Source: Lutibacter sp.
GTDB lineage: Bacteria; Bacteroidota; Bacteroidia; Flavobacteriales; Flavobacteriaceae
Assembly (NCBI GenBank): GCA_002733665.1
Contig: NVWM01000028.1
Location: forward strand, 42,942-106,941
Direction: 5' to 3'
DNA length: 64,000 nt
The notes beneath the pieces are model-generated. The model saw only the letters and a list, made by a program, of their open reading frames with translations, had not been told where the DNA came from and searched no databases. Position numbers and translations under genes: made by a program. Below are positions 18,929 to 27,583 of this stretch, in pieces (the stretch's first letter is position 1; each line of letters begins with the position of its first letter).

Positions 18929-19044
18929 TTTTTTTTTATTATAAATTTTAGCGCATAATTTGTTGTAACAATAATTTATGTAAAAAAAAATAGAAGGAGA
19001 AACGACAACAGTAATAGTAATTTTTTTATACGAACAAATTAAAA

Positions 19045-19347
19045 ATGGATAAGTTAATTAATTACTATATGACAAAAACTTCAGTTGATTTGACTGAAAT
19101 TGCGCTTGAGAGATTGGTTTATATGACCAATGCTTCTAATTACCTATTAATTATTTCAAAAATAGAAAATTTCCCGAATGTATCGGAATTAGATCTGTCA
19201 ATGTATATTGTTGAGATTGCTCAACCCAACTATATTAATTTAATCACTTTAATACATCAAAAGTTAATCACTTTTAAAGATATTGATGCTATTGACGATT
19301 TAAATAGCGCACTACAAAAAATAAAGCAAGGAAAAGAAAATGTATAA
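19045..19347 (+). CDS. Hypothetical small protein coupled to recG
   Basis: The 100-residue soluble, probably all-helical protein has no family I recognise. It overlaps the recG start by 8 bases (the recG ATG lies inside its last codons), so the two are very likely translationally coupled. Its second half (LITLIHQKLITFKDIDAIDDLNSALQKIKQGKENV) looks like a pair of amphipathic helices. No cysteine, membrane segment or DNA-binding motif is seen. A role with RecG is only suggested by the coupling. Confidence 0.6.
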   Translation: MDKLINYYMTKTSVDLTEIALERLVYMTNASNYLLIISKIENFPNVSELDLSMYIVEIAQPNYINLITLIHQKLITFKDIDAIDDLNSALQKIKQGKENV

Positions 19348-21439
19348 TTCTCAAACTGCAATTACATATCTCAAAGGTGTTGGGCCTTCTCGTGCAGATT
19401 TGTTAAAGAAAGAATTGAGAATTAGAACTGTTAGTGATTTATTGAATTTTTTTCCGAATAGATATATTGATAGAACACAGTTTTTTAAAATCAATCAATT
19501 ACAACAAAACACTGCAGAGATTCAGATTGTAGGTAAAGTCACATCACTTAAAACCGTGCAACAAAAGAGAGGAAGTAGGTTAGTGGCAACTTTTGTAGAT
19601 GATACTGGAACAATGGAATTGATTTGGTTTAGAGGTGTGAAATGGATAAAAGATTCTATAAAAATAAATACACCTTACGTAATTTTTGGGAAGACAAATT
19701 CTTTTAATAATTCTTTTTCAATGCCTCATCCAGAAATGGAATTGGTAAATGATTATAAAAAAAGTCTTCGTACAGTGATGCAGCCTGTTTATCCGTCTAC
19801 AGAAATGCTAACGAATAAAGGTGTTTCAAACAGAGTTATTCAAAAAATGATGCAAAGTTTATTTGAAGAGCTAAATGCTAATTTTGTAGAGACACTATCC
19901 GAAGAGATTATTGTAAAACATTCTTTAATTTCAAAAAGTGATGCTCTTTTTAATATCCACTTCCCTAAAAGTCAAGAATTATTGACAAAAGCGCAGTTTA
20001 GATTGAAATACGAAGAATTATTTTTTATTCAATTGCGATTGATAAGAAAAAAACTCATCAGAAAATCAAAAATAAAAGGGTATCCTTTTGATAAAGTTGG
20101 AGACTACTTTAATACATTTTATAAAAATCACCTTCCTTTTGAATTGACCAATGCTCAAAAACGAGTATTGAAAGAAATCAGAAAAGATGTCGCTTCAAAT
20201 GCGCAAATGAATCGACTTTTACAAGGTGACGTCGGCTCTGGAAAGACAATAGTAGCATTGCTTTCCATGCTTATTTCGCTTGATAACGGATTTCAAGCAG
20301 CGATTATGGCTCCAACCGAAATATTGGCAACACAACATTATAATTCCATCAAAGAGTTGTTAAACGGCTTGGATATTAATGTAAAACTATTAACAGGATC
20401 AGTAAAAGCAAAAGATAGAAGAGTGATTCATGAAGCCTTAGAAGATGGGAGTTTGCATATTCTGATTGGAACGCATGCTTTGATAGAAGATAAAGTTAAA
20501 TTTAAGAATTTAGGATTGGCAATCATTGATGAGCAACATCGTTTTGGAGTTGAGCAACGTTCAAAATTGTGGAAAAAGAATGATTTACCTCCACATATTT
20601 TGGTGATGACAGCAACACCAATTCCAAGAACCTTGGCAATGAGTGTGTATGGTGATTTGGATATTTCTGTTATTGATGAATTGCCTCCTGGAAGAAAAGA
20701 AATTGCGACAGCACATCGTTATGATAGCAACCGATTGAGCGTATTTAAGTTTATGAAGGAAGAAATTGCCAAAGGAAGACAAGTGTATGTTGTATATCCA
20801 TTAATTCAAGAATCTGAAAAGATGGATTATAAAGATTTGATGGATGGTTATGAAAGTATTTCTCGTGAATTTCCTATGCCGAAATATCAAATTTCGATAG
20901 TTCATGGTAAGATGAAACCTGCGGATAAAGAATTTGAAATGAATAGATTTTTAAAAGGCGAAACTCAGATAATGGTTGCAACAACTGTTATTGAAGTAGG
21001 TGTAAATATTCCGAATGCAAGTGTGATGGTTATTGAAAGTGCAGAGCGCTTCGGATTGTCTCAATTACATCAATTACGAGGAAGAGTTGGGAGAGGAGCA
21101 GATCAAAGTTATTGTGTCTTGATGACGAGTTTTAAATTATCTGCAGATGCTAAGATTCGCTTAGAAACTATGGTTACAACAAGTGATGGTTTTGAAATTG
21201 CAGATGTTGATTTGAAGTTGCGAGGTCCTGGAAATATTATGGGGAAACAGCAAAGTGGCGTTTTGAACCTTAAAATTGCTGATATTGTGAGAGACGGTGA
21301 TATACTTACAAAAGCGAGAGCAACTGCTTTCGATACATTGCAAAGCGACCCTTCGTTGCAGAATGTAGAAAATTCAAATATTCACAGAGCCTATCAAAAG
21401 TTAAATAAAAACGGTGAGATTTGGTCTAATATTAGTTGA
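19340..21439 (+). CDS. recG: ATP-dependent DNA helicase RecG
   Basis: The 699-residue superfamily 2 helicase has the wedge/OB domain at about 50-150, Walker A GDVGSGKT at about 296-303, the DEQH box (IIDEQHRFG), motif III TATPIPRTLA, and motifs V-VI (TTVIEVGVNIPNA, QLRGRVGRG). RecG drives fork regression and branch migration at stalled forks and Holliday junctions. Length is normal. It follows the small unknown gene with an 8-base overlap. The gene ends 15 bases before a convergent gene. Confidence 0.96.
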   Translation: MYNSQTAITYLKGVGPSRADLLKKELRIRTVSDLLNFFPNRYIDRTQFFKINQLQQNTAEIQIVGKVTSLKTVQQKRGSRLVATFVDDTGTMELIWFRGVKWIKDSIKINTPYVIFGKTNSFNNSFSMPHPEMELVNDYKKSLRTVMQPVYPSTEMLTNKGVSNRVIQKMMQSLFEELNANFVETLSEEIIVKHSLISKSDALFNIHFPKSQELLTKAQFRLKYEELFFIQLRLIRKKLIRKSKIKGYPFDKVGDYFNTFYKNHLPFELTNAQKRVLKEIRKDVASNAQMNRLLQGDVGSGKTIVALLSMLISLDNGFQAAIMAPTEILATQHYNSIKELLNGLDINVKLLTGSVKAKDRRVIHEALEDGSLHILIGTHALIEDKVKFKNLGLAIIDEQHRFGVEQRSKLWKKNDLPPHILVMTATPIPRTLAMSVYGDLDISVIDELPPGRKEIATAHRYDSNRLSVFKFMKEEIAKGRQVYVVYPLIQESEKMDYKDLMDGYESISREFPMPKYQISIVHGKMKPADKEFEMNRFLKGETQIMVATTVIEVGVNIPNASVMVIESAERFGLSQLHQLRGRVGRGADQSYCVLMTSFKLSADAKIRLETMVTTSDGFEIADVDLKLRGPGNIMGKQQSGVLNLKIADIVRDGDILTKARATAFDTLQSDPSLQNVENSNIHRAYQKLNKNGEIWSNIS

Positions 21440-21454
21440 TTAGCCTTTTTTTAT

Positions 21455-22033
21455 TTAAAAACTTAAAGAAATTGGAAGCATATATCTAACAGAGACATTT
21501 TCCCCATTCATTTGTGCTGGTTTACTAACTTTGATATTATTTTTTATAAAATATTTCATTCTAGAATTAAAACTATTTGGTCTGCCAATTTCTTCAGCTT
21601 CTTTCCAGAATAATGAATCTTTATGATCTCCAAAACCACTATCGGAAGAAAAGTCTTCTCTGGTTTTATTTTTTGCTATTGCTCTTTCCTCTTCTTCTTT
21701 TTCTTCTTTTTCTCTTTCCTCTTCATTTCGATACATTTTTAAAAGACCATTTTGATTTCCTCTAATTTCAATGTCAGAGATCATTCCATTACTTTTAAAA
21801 ACAAAAATGATATAAAACCTTTGCCTACTGGTACAATTACAATCAAATATATAATCACTTAATTTCTCAAAGAGCACTTCCTTGAAACATTTTTCTCTAT
21901 CTGCTGATTCTTCACATCCAACAATTATTGGAATCTCTTTAACTACGTTAAAATTATAAATTTTTTCATCATTATCTTGTGCTAATAAAGAAACACCAAA
22001 TAAAACGGCTATAATGCAAAATATATCTTTCAT
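21455..22033 (-). CDS. Exported protein with a split TonB C-terminal-like domain
   Basis: The 192-residue protein starts with a signal peptide (about 1-18, LLAQ). The segment VVKEIPIIVGCEESADREKC resembles the start of the TonB C-terminal domain in flavobacterial energy transducers. FYIIFVFKSNGMISDIEIRG matches its central strand, and the C-terminus (VSVRYMLPISLSF) matches its last strand. Between strand two and the end lies a highly charged insert of about 65 residues (EEEREKEEKEEEERAIAKNK). There is no N-terminal membrane anchor, so it is not a classical TonB. Function is unknown. It is a single gene on the strand opposite recG and pheT. Confidence 0.55.
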   Translation of the reverse strand: MKDIFCIIAVLFGVSLLAQDNDEKIYNFNVVKEIPIIVGCEESADREKCFKEVLFEKLSDYIFDCNCTSRQRFYIIFVFKSNGMISDIEIRGNQNGLLKMYRNEEEREKEEKEEEERAIAKNKTREDFSSDSGFGDHKDSLFWKEAEEIGRPNSFNSRMKYFIKNNIKVSKPAQMNGENVSVRYMLPISLSF

Positions 22034-22131
22034 TTTCAGTGAGTTAAGTGTTAATAAATAGTTGTTTTTAAAAGTTAAAGATATTAAATTTATTTAAATA
22101 TAATTGTTTATGATATTATTTAGCAATCTAT

Positions 22132-22139
22132 TACCTTTG
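22132..22139 (+). promoter_or_regulatory. -7 promoter element for pheT
   Basis: TACCTTTG matches TAnnTTTG and would give a leader of about 26 bases. The nearest TTG upstream is 25 bases away, slightly beyond the usual spacing. Confidence 0.45.
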
Positions 22140-22170
22140 CCAAGATTAAATAGAAATAGATAAAACGAGC

Positions 22171-24597
22171 ATGAAGATATCATACAATTGGTTAAAACAA
22201 TTTTTAAAGGTTGATTGGGAAGCAGAAAAGACAGGAGATTTATTGACCGATTTAGGGCTTGAAGTTGAAGGAATTGAAACCGTAGAATCTATAAAAGGTA
22301 GTTTGAATGGAATTGTTGTCGGAGAAGTTTTGACGTGTGAGCAACATCCAAATGCTGATAGACTAAAAGTAACAACAGTTAATATTGGTGATGATTCGCC
22401 ACTTCAGATTGTCTGTGGAGCACCTAATGTTGCTGCAGGACAAAAAGTTCCTGTTGCTACTATCGGTACTTTACTATATGACGATAAAGGAGAGTCGTTT
22501 AAAATCAAAAAAGGAAAAATAAGAGGCGAAGAAAGTTTTGGAATGATATGCGCTGAAGATGAATTAGGTCTTGGTAAAGGTCATGATGGAATACTAATTT
22601 TAGATGCAAGTTTACAAGTAGGAACTCCATGTGCTGAGGTGTTTGAAATCGAATCTGATCAAGTCTTTGAAATAGGTTTAACGCCAAACAGAGCAGATGC
22701 AATGAGCCATTATGGAGTTGCAAGAGATTTGCGTGCAGGAATGATTCAGCAAGGAACATTATTAGAACTAATATCTCCATCAGTATCTGATTTCCATGTA
22801 GATGAACGTACTTTAAGGATTGATGTAGAAGTTGCAAATAAAGAATTAGTTCCTCGTTATTGTGGTGTTACAATTTCTGATATTACAGTAGGTGAGTCTC
22901 CAAAATGGCTTCAAAATAGATTGAACTCTATAGGGATAACTCCAAAAAATAATGTTGTTGATATAACAAATTATGTATTACATGAATTAGGACAACCTTT
23001 ACACGCCTTTGATGCGGCTAAAATAAGAGGAAATAAAATCCTTGTAAAAACATTAGAAGAAGGTACAAAATTTACAACTTTAGACGAAGTAGAAAGAACT
23101 TTGCATCAAGATGACATTATGATATGTGATGGAGAATCAAATCCGTTATGTATTGCAGGTGTTTTTGGTGGAATAAACTCTGGAGTTACAGAAAGTACAT
23201 CAAGTATATTTTTAGAAAGCGCATACTTTAATCCAGTATCAGTACGCAAAACAGCAAAAAGACACACTTTAAATACTGATGCTTCTTTTAGATTTGAAAG
23301 AGGGATTGACCCAAATTTTGTTAGTTATGCACTTAGAAGAGCAGCATTATTAATTGAAGAGATTGCTGGAGGGAAAATAGTTTCTGATATTTCAGACTTT
23401 TATCCAGAAAAAATTGAGGATTTTGAAGTGTTTATAGCGTATGATCATATTAATAAATTGATTGGTGATGTAATTCCAAAAGAATCTATTAAAAATATTA
23501 TTGCTTCGCTTGAGATTAAAATTAACAGTGAAACAGATGCTGGTTTGGGCTTAACGATTCCTGCGTATAGAGTTGATGTACGACGAGAAGTTGATGTGAT
23601 TGAGGAAATTTTGAGAGTCTATGGTTATAATAACGTACAGTATTCTCATAAATTAAACACCTCAATTTCGTTTGATAATTTTGATGCGATTAAAATTGAA
23701 GATATCATTTCTAACCAACTCCTTTCTCAAGGATTTAACGAAATAATGTCAAACTCATTAACAAAAGCATCATATATCCCTTTGTCTAAAAATCTAAAGG
23801 AGGAACATAATGTGACAATGTTAAATCCATTAAGTAGTGATTTAGGTGTGATGCGTCAATCATTGTTGTTTAGTGGATTAGAGTCTGTTATTTACAATAT
23901 TAATCGCAAAAACAAGTCACTCAAATTCTTTGAAATAGGAAAAACATATCACAAGTTTGAAAGTGGTTATTCTGAACAAAAACATCTGTCATTATTTATA
24001 AGCGGTAATAGAGTAAAGGATAGTTGGTCAGTAATTAATAAATCTTCAGATTTCTTTTATTTGAAAGGAGTGGTGCAAACTATTTTAGGAAGATTGGGAA
24101 TATCTAAAATGAAAACATCACCAACGAAAAATGATGTGTTTTCAGAAGGAATTAGTTTTTCTTTAGGAAAGATTAAATTAGTAGATTTTGGAGTTGTTAA
24201 TAAACCGATTTTAAAAGAATTTGGGATAAAACAGGAAGTTTTATTTGCAGATTTTAATTGGGATACTATTTTGAAAGTCACAAGTAGAAAGAATATAAAA
24301 GTAGAAGGTTTGCCTAAATTCCCTTCAGTAAAACGTGATTTAGCATTGCTGCTTAATGAAGAAGTGAAATTTTCAGATGTTTATGCTACTGCTTTTCAAT
24401 CAGAAAAGAATTTATTGAAAGAAGTAGGCTTGTTTGATGTTTATCAAGGTGATAAATTACCAAAAGGGAAGAAATCATATGCAGTAAGTTTTGTATTGCA
24501 AGACACTTCTAAAACGCTTAATGACAAGCAAATAGATAAGGTGATGCAAAAAATACAGCAATCTTTAGAAAAGAATTTAGACGCTGTATTAAGATAA
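22171..24597 (+). CDS. pheT: Phenylalanine-tRNA ligase beta subunit
   Basis: The 808-residue protein is the beta chain of the tetrameric enzyme that charges tRNA-Phe. It has the EMAP-like tRNA-binding domain (about 40-155, VGEVLTCEQHPNADRLKVT), the B3/B4 editing domain (NVVDITNYVLHELGQPLHAFD), the B5 domain and catalytic-like core (RFERGIDP, EEILRVYGYN), and the anticodon-binding ferredoxin-like domain (about 715-808). Length is normal. The alpha-subunit gene is not adjacent. It has its own -7 element upstream and a palindromic repeat downstream. Confidence 0.97.
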   Translation: MKISYNWLKQFLKVDWEAEKTGDLLTDLGLEVEGIETVESIKGSLNGIVVGEVLTCEQHPNADRLKVTTVNIGDDSPLQIVCGAPNVAAGQKVPVATIGTLLYDDKGESFKIKKGKIRGEESFGMICAEDELGLGKGHDGILILDASLQVGTPCAEVFEIESDQVFEIGLTPNRADAMSHYGVARDLRAGMIQQGTLLELISPSVSDFHVDERTLRIDVEVANKELVPRYCGVTISDITVGESPKWLQNRLNSIGITPKNNVVDITNYVLHELGQPLHAFDAAKIRGNKILVKTLEEGTKFTTLDEVERTLHQDDIMICDGESNPLCIAGVFGGINSGVTESTSSIFLESAYFNPVSVRKTAKRHTLNTDASFRFERGIDPNFVSYALRRAALLIEEIAGGKIVSDISDFYPEKIEDFEVFIAYDHINKLIGDVIPKESIKNIIASLEIKINSETDAGLGLTIPAYRVDVRREVDVIEEILRVYGYNNVQYSHKLNTSISFDNFDAIKIEDIISNQLLSQGFNEIMSNSLTKASYIPLSKNLKEEHNVTMLNPLSSDLGVMRQSLLFSGLESVIYNINRKNKSLKFFEIGKTYHKFESGYSEQKHLSLFISGNRVKDSWSVINKSSDFFYLKGVVQTILGRLGISKMKTSPTKNDVFSEGISFSLGKIKLVDFGVVNKPILKEFGIKQEVLFADFNWDTILKVTSRKNIKVEGLPKFPSVKRDLALLLNEEVKFSDVYATAFQSEKNLLKEVGLFDVYQGDKLPKGKKSYAVSFVLQDTSKTLNDKQIDKVMQKIQQSLEKNLDAVLR

Positions 24598-24633
24598 TTT
24601 AAAGTTTCCAATTATTGGAGTTTTTTATATAAG

Positions 24634-24705
24634 CGTCATTCCAAACTTGTTTCGGAATCTCATTCAAAGCATAACGTGTGATGCTGAAACAAGTTCAGCA
24701 TGACG
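24634..24705. repeat. Dispersed inverted repeat (REP-like), copy 2
   Basis: The arms CGTCATTCCAAACTTGTTTC and GAAACAAGTTCAGCATGACG are inverted copies with a few mismatches around an AT-rich centre. It sits in the 123-base gap between pheT and pyrD. The same half-site recurs near 52.4 kb. Confidence 0.7.
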
Positions 24706-24720
24706 ACACAATAGTATAAT

Positions 24721-25755
24721 ATGTATAAGTTAATAATTAGACCAATATTATTTTTATTTGATCCAGAAAAGGTACATCATTTCACTTTTTGGTTTTTAAA
24801 AATAGTATTTAAGGTTCCGTTTATTTCATCTATAGTTAAGAAAATATATACAGTTGAAAGCCCAAAATTAGAACGAAAATTATTTGGATTGACTTTTAAG
24901 AATCCTGTTGGTTTAGGAGCAGGATTTGATAAGAATGCACTGTTATTCAATGAATTATCTAATTTTGACTTTGGTTTTATAGAAATAGGGACTGCAACTC
25001 CAGAGCCACAAATTGGAAACCCTAAGCAACGTTTATTTCGACTGCTCGATGATGAGGGAATTATCAATAGAATGGGTTTTAATAATGATGGAGTAGAGGT
25101 AATCGCAAAAAGACTTAGAAATAGAAACAAAAACATCATTATTGGTGGTAATATTGGTAAAAACACGCTTTCTAAAGTAGCAGCATATACGGATGATTAT
25201 TTAAAATGCTTCAAGACTCTGCATCCTTATGTTGATTATTTTGTGTTAAATGTAAGTTGTCCAAATGTTGGAAGTATGGCAAAACTTCAAGACAAAGATT
25301 ATTTGCTAGAGTTGATTAAAGCTATTCAGTCAGAAAATAAAAATTATGAAACTCAAAGACCTGTTCTTCTTAAAATAGCTCCAGATTTAAATGATATTCA
25401 ATTAGATGAGATTATTGAACTTATTGCAGAAACTAGGATTGATGGTGTTATAGCTTCAAATACTTCAACAAATAGAGAAGGATTAAAAACATCAAAAGAG
25501 GAACTAGAAGTCATTAAAAATGGTGGGTTAAGTGGAAAACCTATTGCAGAAAGAAGTACAAGAGTAATTAAATATCTTGCTGATAAATCAAACAAATCTT
25601 TTCCTATTATTGGTATTGGTGGAATTCATTCAGCAGAAGATGCGCTTGAGAAATTAGCTGCAGGAGCAGATTTAGTTCAAATTTATACAGGGTTTATTTA
25701 TGAAGGTCCTAACCTTATTAAGAAGATTAATAAGGCAATTTTAAGGACTTCTTAA
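24721..25755 (+). CDS. pyrD: Dihydroorotate dehydrogenase, quinone-type (class 2)
   Basis: The 344-residue FMN enzyme oxidises dihydroorotate to orotate in pyrimidine synthesis. The N-terminal amphipathic/hydrophobic helices (about 1-40) that carry electrons to quinone at the inner membrane mark it as class 2. Core motifs are [12 protein letters not shown], the [17 protein letters not shown] region, IASNTS and the FMN-phosphate loop GIGGIHS...GAD. At the catalytic-base position it reads NVSCPN (Cys180), which resembles class 1 enzymes rather than the usual class 2 Ser. No partner gene is adjacent and a palindromic repeat precedes it. Confidence 0.93.
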   Translation: MYKLIIRPILFLFDPEKVHHFTFWFLKIVFKVPFISSIVKKIYTVESPKLERKLFGLTFKNPVGLGAGFDKNALLFNELSNFDFGFIEIGTATPEPQIGNPKQRLFRLLDDEGIINRMGFNNDGVEVIAKRLRNRNKNIIIGGNIGKNTLSKVAAYTDDYLKCFKTLHPYVDYFVLNVSCPNVGSMAKLQDKDYLLELIKAIQSENKNYETQRPVLLKIAPDLNDIQLDEIIELIAETRIDGVIASNTSTNREGLKTSKEELEVIKNGGLSGKPIAERSTRVIKYLADKSNKSFPIIGIGGIHSAEDALEKLAAGADLVQIYTGFIYEGPNLIKKINKAILRTS

Positions 25756-25756
25756 T

Positions 25757-26701
25757 TTATTTTAATATAATTTTTCTAGTTATATTTAACTTTCCATCTT
25801 CTGAAGTTAATTTTGTAATATAAATTCCAGTTGATAAGTGTGATAAATTTAGAGTTTTTGAAGTTTCATTATTCAATGCTTCACTCGACACTTGTTTTCC
25901 CAGTAAATTATATACTTGAATTTTATCAATACCGCTATTTTGTAAATTCGAAATTGTAATTAATCCATCGTTACTTGGATTTGGATATAATTTTACTCTT
26001 TCATTTAAGGTTTCTTTATCTACACCAAGAGAAGAAATAAATGTAATAGTGAAATATCCAATTCTTTGACTATTAAAAGGCGCAACATTAACCAAACTAG
26101 TAATGTTACCTTGAGGTATAGTTGCAGTATTATTTAGAGAATATGTACTTCCATTTTCAGTTCCTGCATCATAAGGAAATAAATCAATATTGATTTCATT
26201 ATTTGTATCTCCTTCATTCCAATTCCCACCATCTCTAAGGTTAAAACTATTAATGGCAACAAACCAATCAGGACTTGGAGCAATCATTGATGCGAGTGTT
26301 AGATAAGGGAAATTAACATCGAAAGTTAAATTTGGAAGAGTTACAGAGCCAGTAGCAACACTAACTGAAGCGAAATTTATTAATTGTTCAGCGGTAGGGG
26401 AATTGTTATTTATTCGGGCATTTATTTCGTTTATAAATGCGCCATTACTTCCAAGTTCAGCAACATCTTCAATTCCAGCGGAAGCCATCATTCCCATTTC
26501 CAAGAATTCGTTAATGTTTTTATGATTTGCGCCTATAAGATTAGACCAATGCGCTCCTCCAGGAAGTGTTCCATGATTGCTAGCATTCCAAACGCTAGTA
26601 AATTTAATTTCGTAAGTAGCAGAAGATTGACTAAAGATGTTTGTGAAACCAAATACAAATATGATTGCAAAAAGTTTTAAAGAATTTTGGGTAGTTTTCA
26701 T
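25757..26701 (-). CDS. Spondin-domain T9SS-secreted protein
   Basis: The 314-residue exported protein starts with a signal peptide (about 1-24). A spondin N-terminal-like domain follows to about residue 230, recognisable by YEIKFTSVWNASNHGTLPGGAHWSNLIG and SPDWFVAINSFNL. A T9SS type A sorting domain covers about 240-314 (VKLYPNPSNDG...ITRKIILK). It is predicted to be delivered to the cell surface or medium by the type IX system. The role of spondin domains in bacteria is not established; adhesion is a guess from the animal proteins. The start codon is that of the signal peptide and no alternative is needed. Confidence 0.88.
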   Translation of the reverse strand: MKTTQNSLKLFAIIFVFGFTNIFSQSSATYEIKFTSVWNASNHGTLPGGAHWSNLIGANHKNINEFLEMGMMASAGIEDVAELGSNGAFINEINARINNNSPTAEQLINFASVSVATGSVTLPNLTFDVNFPYLTLASMIAPSPDWFVAINSFNLRDGGNWNEGDTNNEINIDLFPYDAGTENGSTYSLNNTATIPQGNITSLVNVAPFNSQRIGYFTITFISSLGVDKETLNERVKLYPNPSNDGLITISNLQNSGIDKIQVYNLLGKQVSSEALNNETSKTLNLSHLSTGIYITKLTSEDGKLNITRKIILK

Positions 26702-26767
26702 TACATATAGATTAAGGTTTTATAGTAAGTCGAACTTTTTATAGAGGCTTACACGTCTAACCAAAGA

Positions 26768-27259
26768 TTATATTTTTTTTTTCATTTTATAATCATCCAT
26801 CACATATCCATTTCCAATATCCATTATCAATTCTTCAATATTTTTAAACCCCATTTTTTCATAGGCTTTAATTGAATTTGTATTGTATTTATTTACAGTA
26901 AGAGAAATGCTATTGCATTGTTTTTCTTTTGCCAAATTTTCAATGAATTGCATCGCAGTTTTCCCTATACGTTTACCTCTTGATGAACTTAAAATATAGA
27001 TTTTACTTAAAAACAGAGAGTTCTCTTTTTTGGAAACAGAAAGATATCCTACTGCAGAATCTTCATGTGAAATCATAAAATATTTGGCACCTTCCTCTAT
27101 TTGTTTTTTGATAGCACTAACTGATTGAAATTTTTCCAACATATACTCAACTTGTTCTATACCAATAATTGGAGTATAGTGCTCCTTCCAAATTATTGAA
27201 GCAAGTTCTGTAATTAACTTAAAATCAGAATTTTTATTGGCTATAACTATTGTTGTCAT
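26768..27259 (-). CDS. GNAT-family N-acetyltransferase
   Basis: The 163-residue protein has the GNAT fold: the acetyl-CoA pyrophosphate loop region SSRGKRIGKTAMQFIENLAK (about 101-120; the RGKRIG core matches the Q/RxxGxG/A pattern), preceded by strand LFLSKIYIL and followed by SISLTVNKYNTNSIKAYEKMGF. It transfers an acetyl group from acetyl-CoA to an unidentified amine. It is a single gene, followed by the spondin-domain gene 66 bases away on the same strand. Substrate is not predictable from sequence. Confidence 0.88.
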   Translation of the reverse strand: MTTIVIANKNSDFKLITELASIIWKEHYTPIIGIEQVEYMLEKFQSVSAIKKQIEEGAKYFMISHEDSAVGYLSVSKKENSLFLSKIYILSSSRGKRIGKTAMQFIENLAKEKQCNSISLTVNKYNTNSIKAYEKMGFKNIEELIMDIGNGYVMDDYKMKKKI

Positions 27260-27536
27260 TGTTTTTATTTAACTTCTTTTGTTGCTGATAAAACAACAAC
27301 ATTTTTCCGTGATAACAAAAAGTTTTAAGTGATTCTTAAATGGGTGCAGATAATTGTGTTTATTGGAATTTCAATATTTATTTTGTTGAATTAACTTGGA
27401 GCGTTTTTCTCAGTATTTTGTGTGAAGTATTGACGTTTAAAAGTTCTCAATTTCAATTTCCTATATCGTTTTTCAATGTTAATTAGAATTAATAATTAGT
27501 TAATATTAACTTAACTTAAGTTTTAGACTTGCCTTA
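27260..27536. other. Intergenic region upstream of the lipoprotein gene
   Basis: This gap is non-coding. It holds a perfect 10-bp palindrome AACTTAAGTT at 27513-27522, where a -33 element or an operator for the downstream promoter would lie. No repeat, tRNA or small reading frame stands out in the rest. Confidence 0.5.
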
Positions 27537-27544
27537 TACTTTTG
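27537..27544 (+). promoter_or_regulatory. -7 promoter element for the surface lipoprotein gene
   Basis: TACTTTTG matches TAnnTTTG and predicts a leader of about 34 bases. The palindrome AACTTAAGTT is centred 19.5 bases upstream of its TA, overlapping the expected -33 position, and could be a regulator site. Confidence 0.5.
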
Positions 27545-27583
27545 TGACAACAAATTTTATACAAATCATTAAACTAAAAAACA

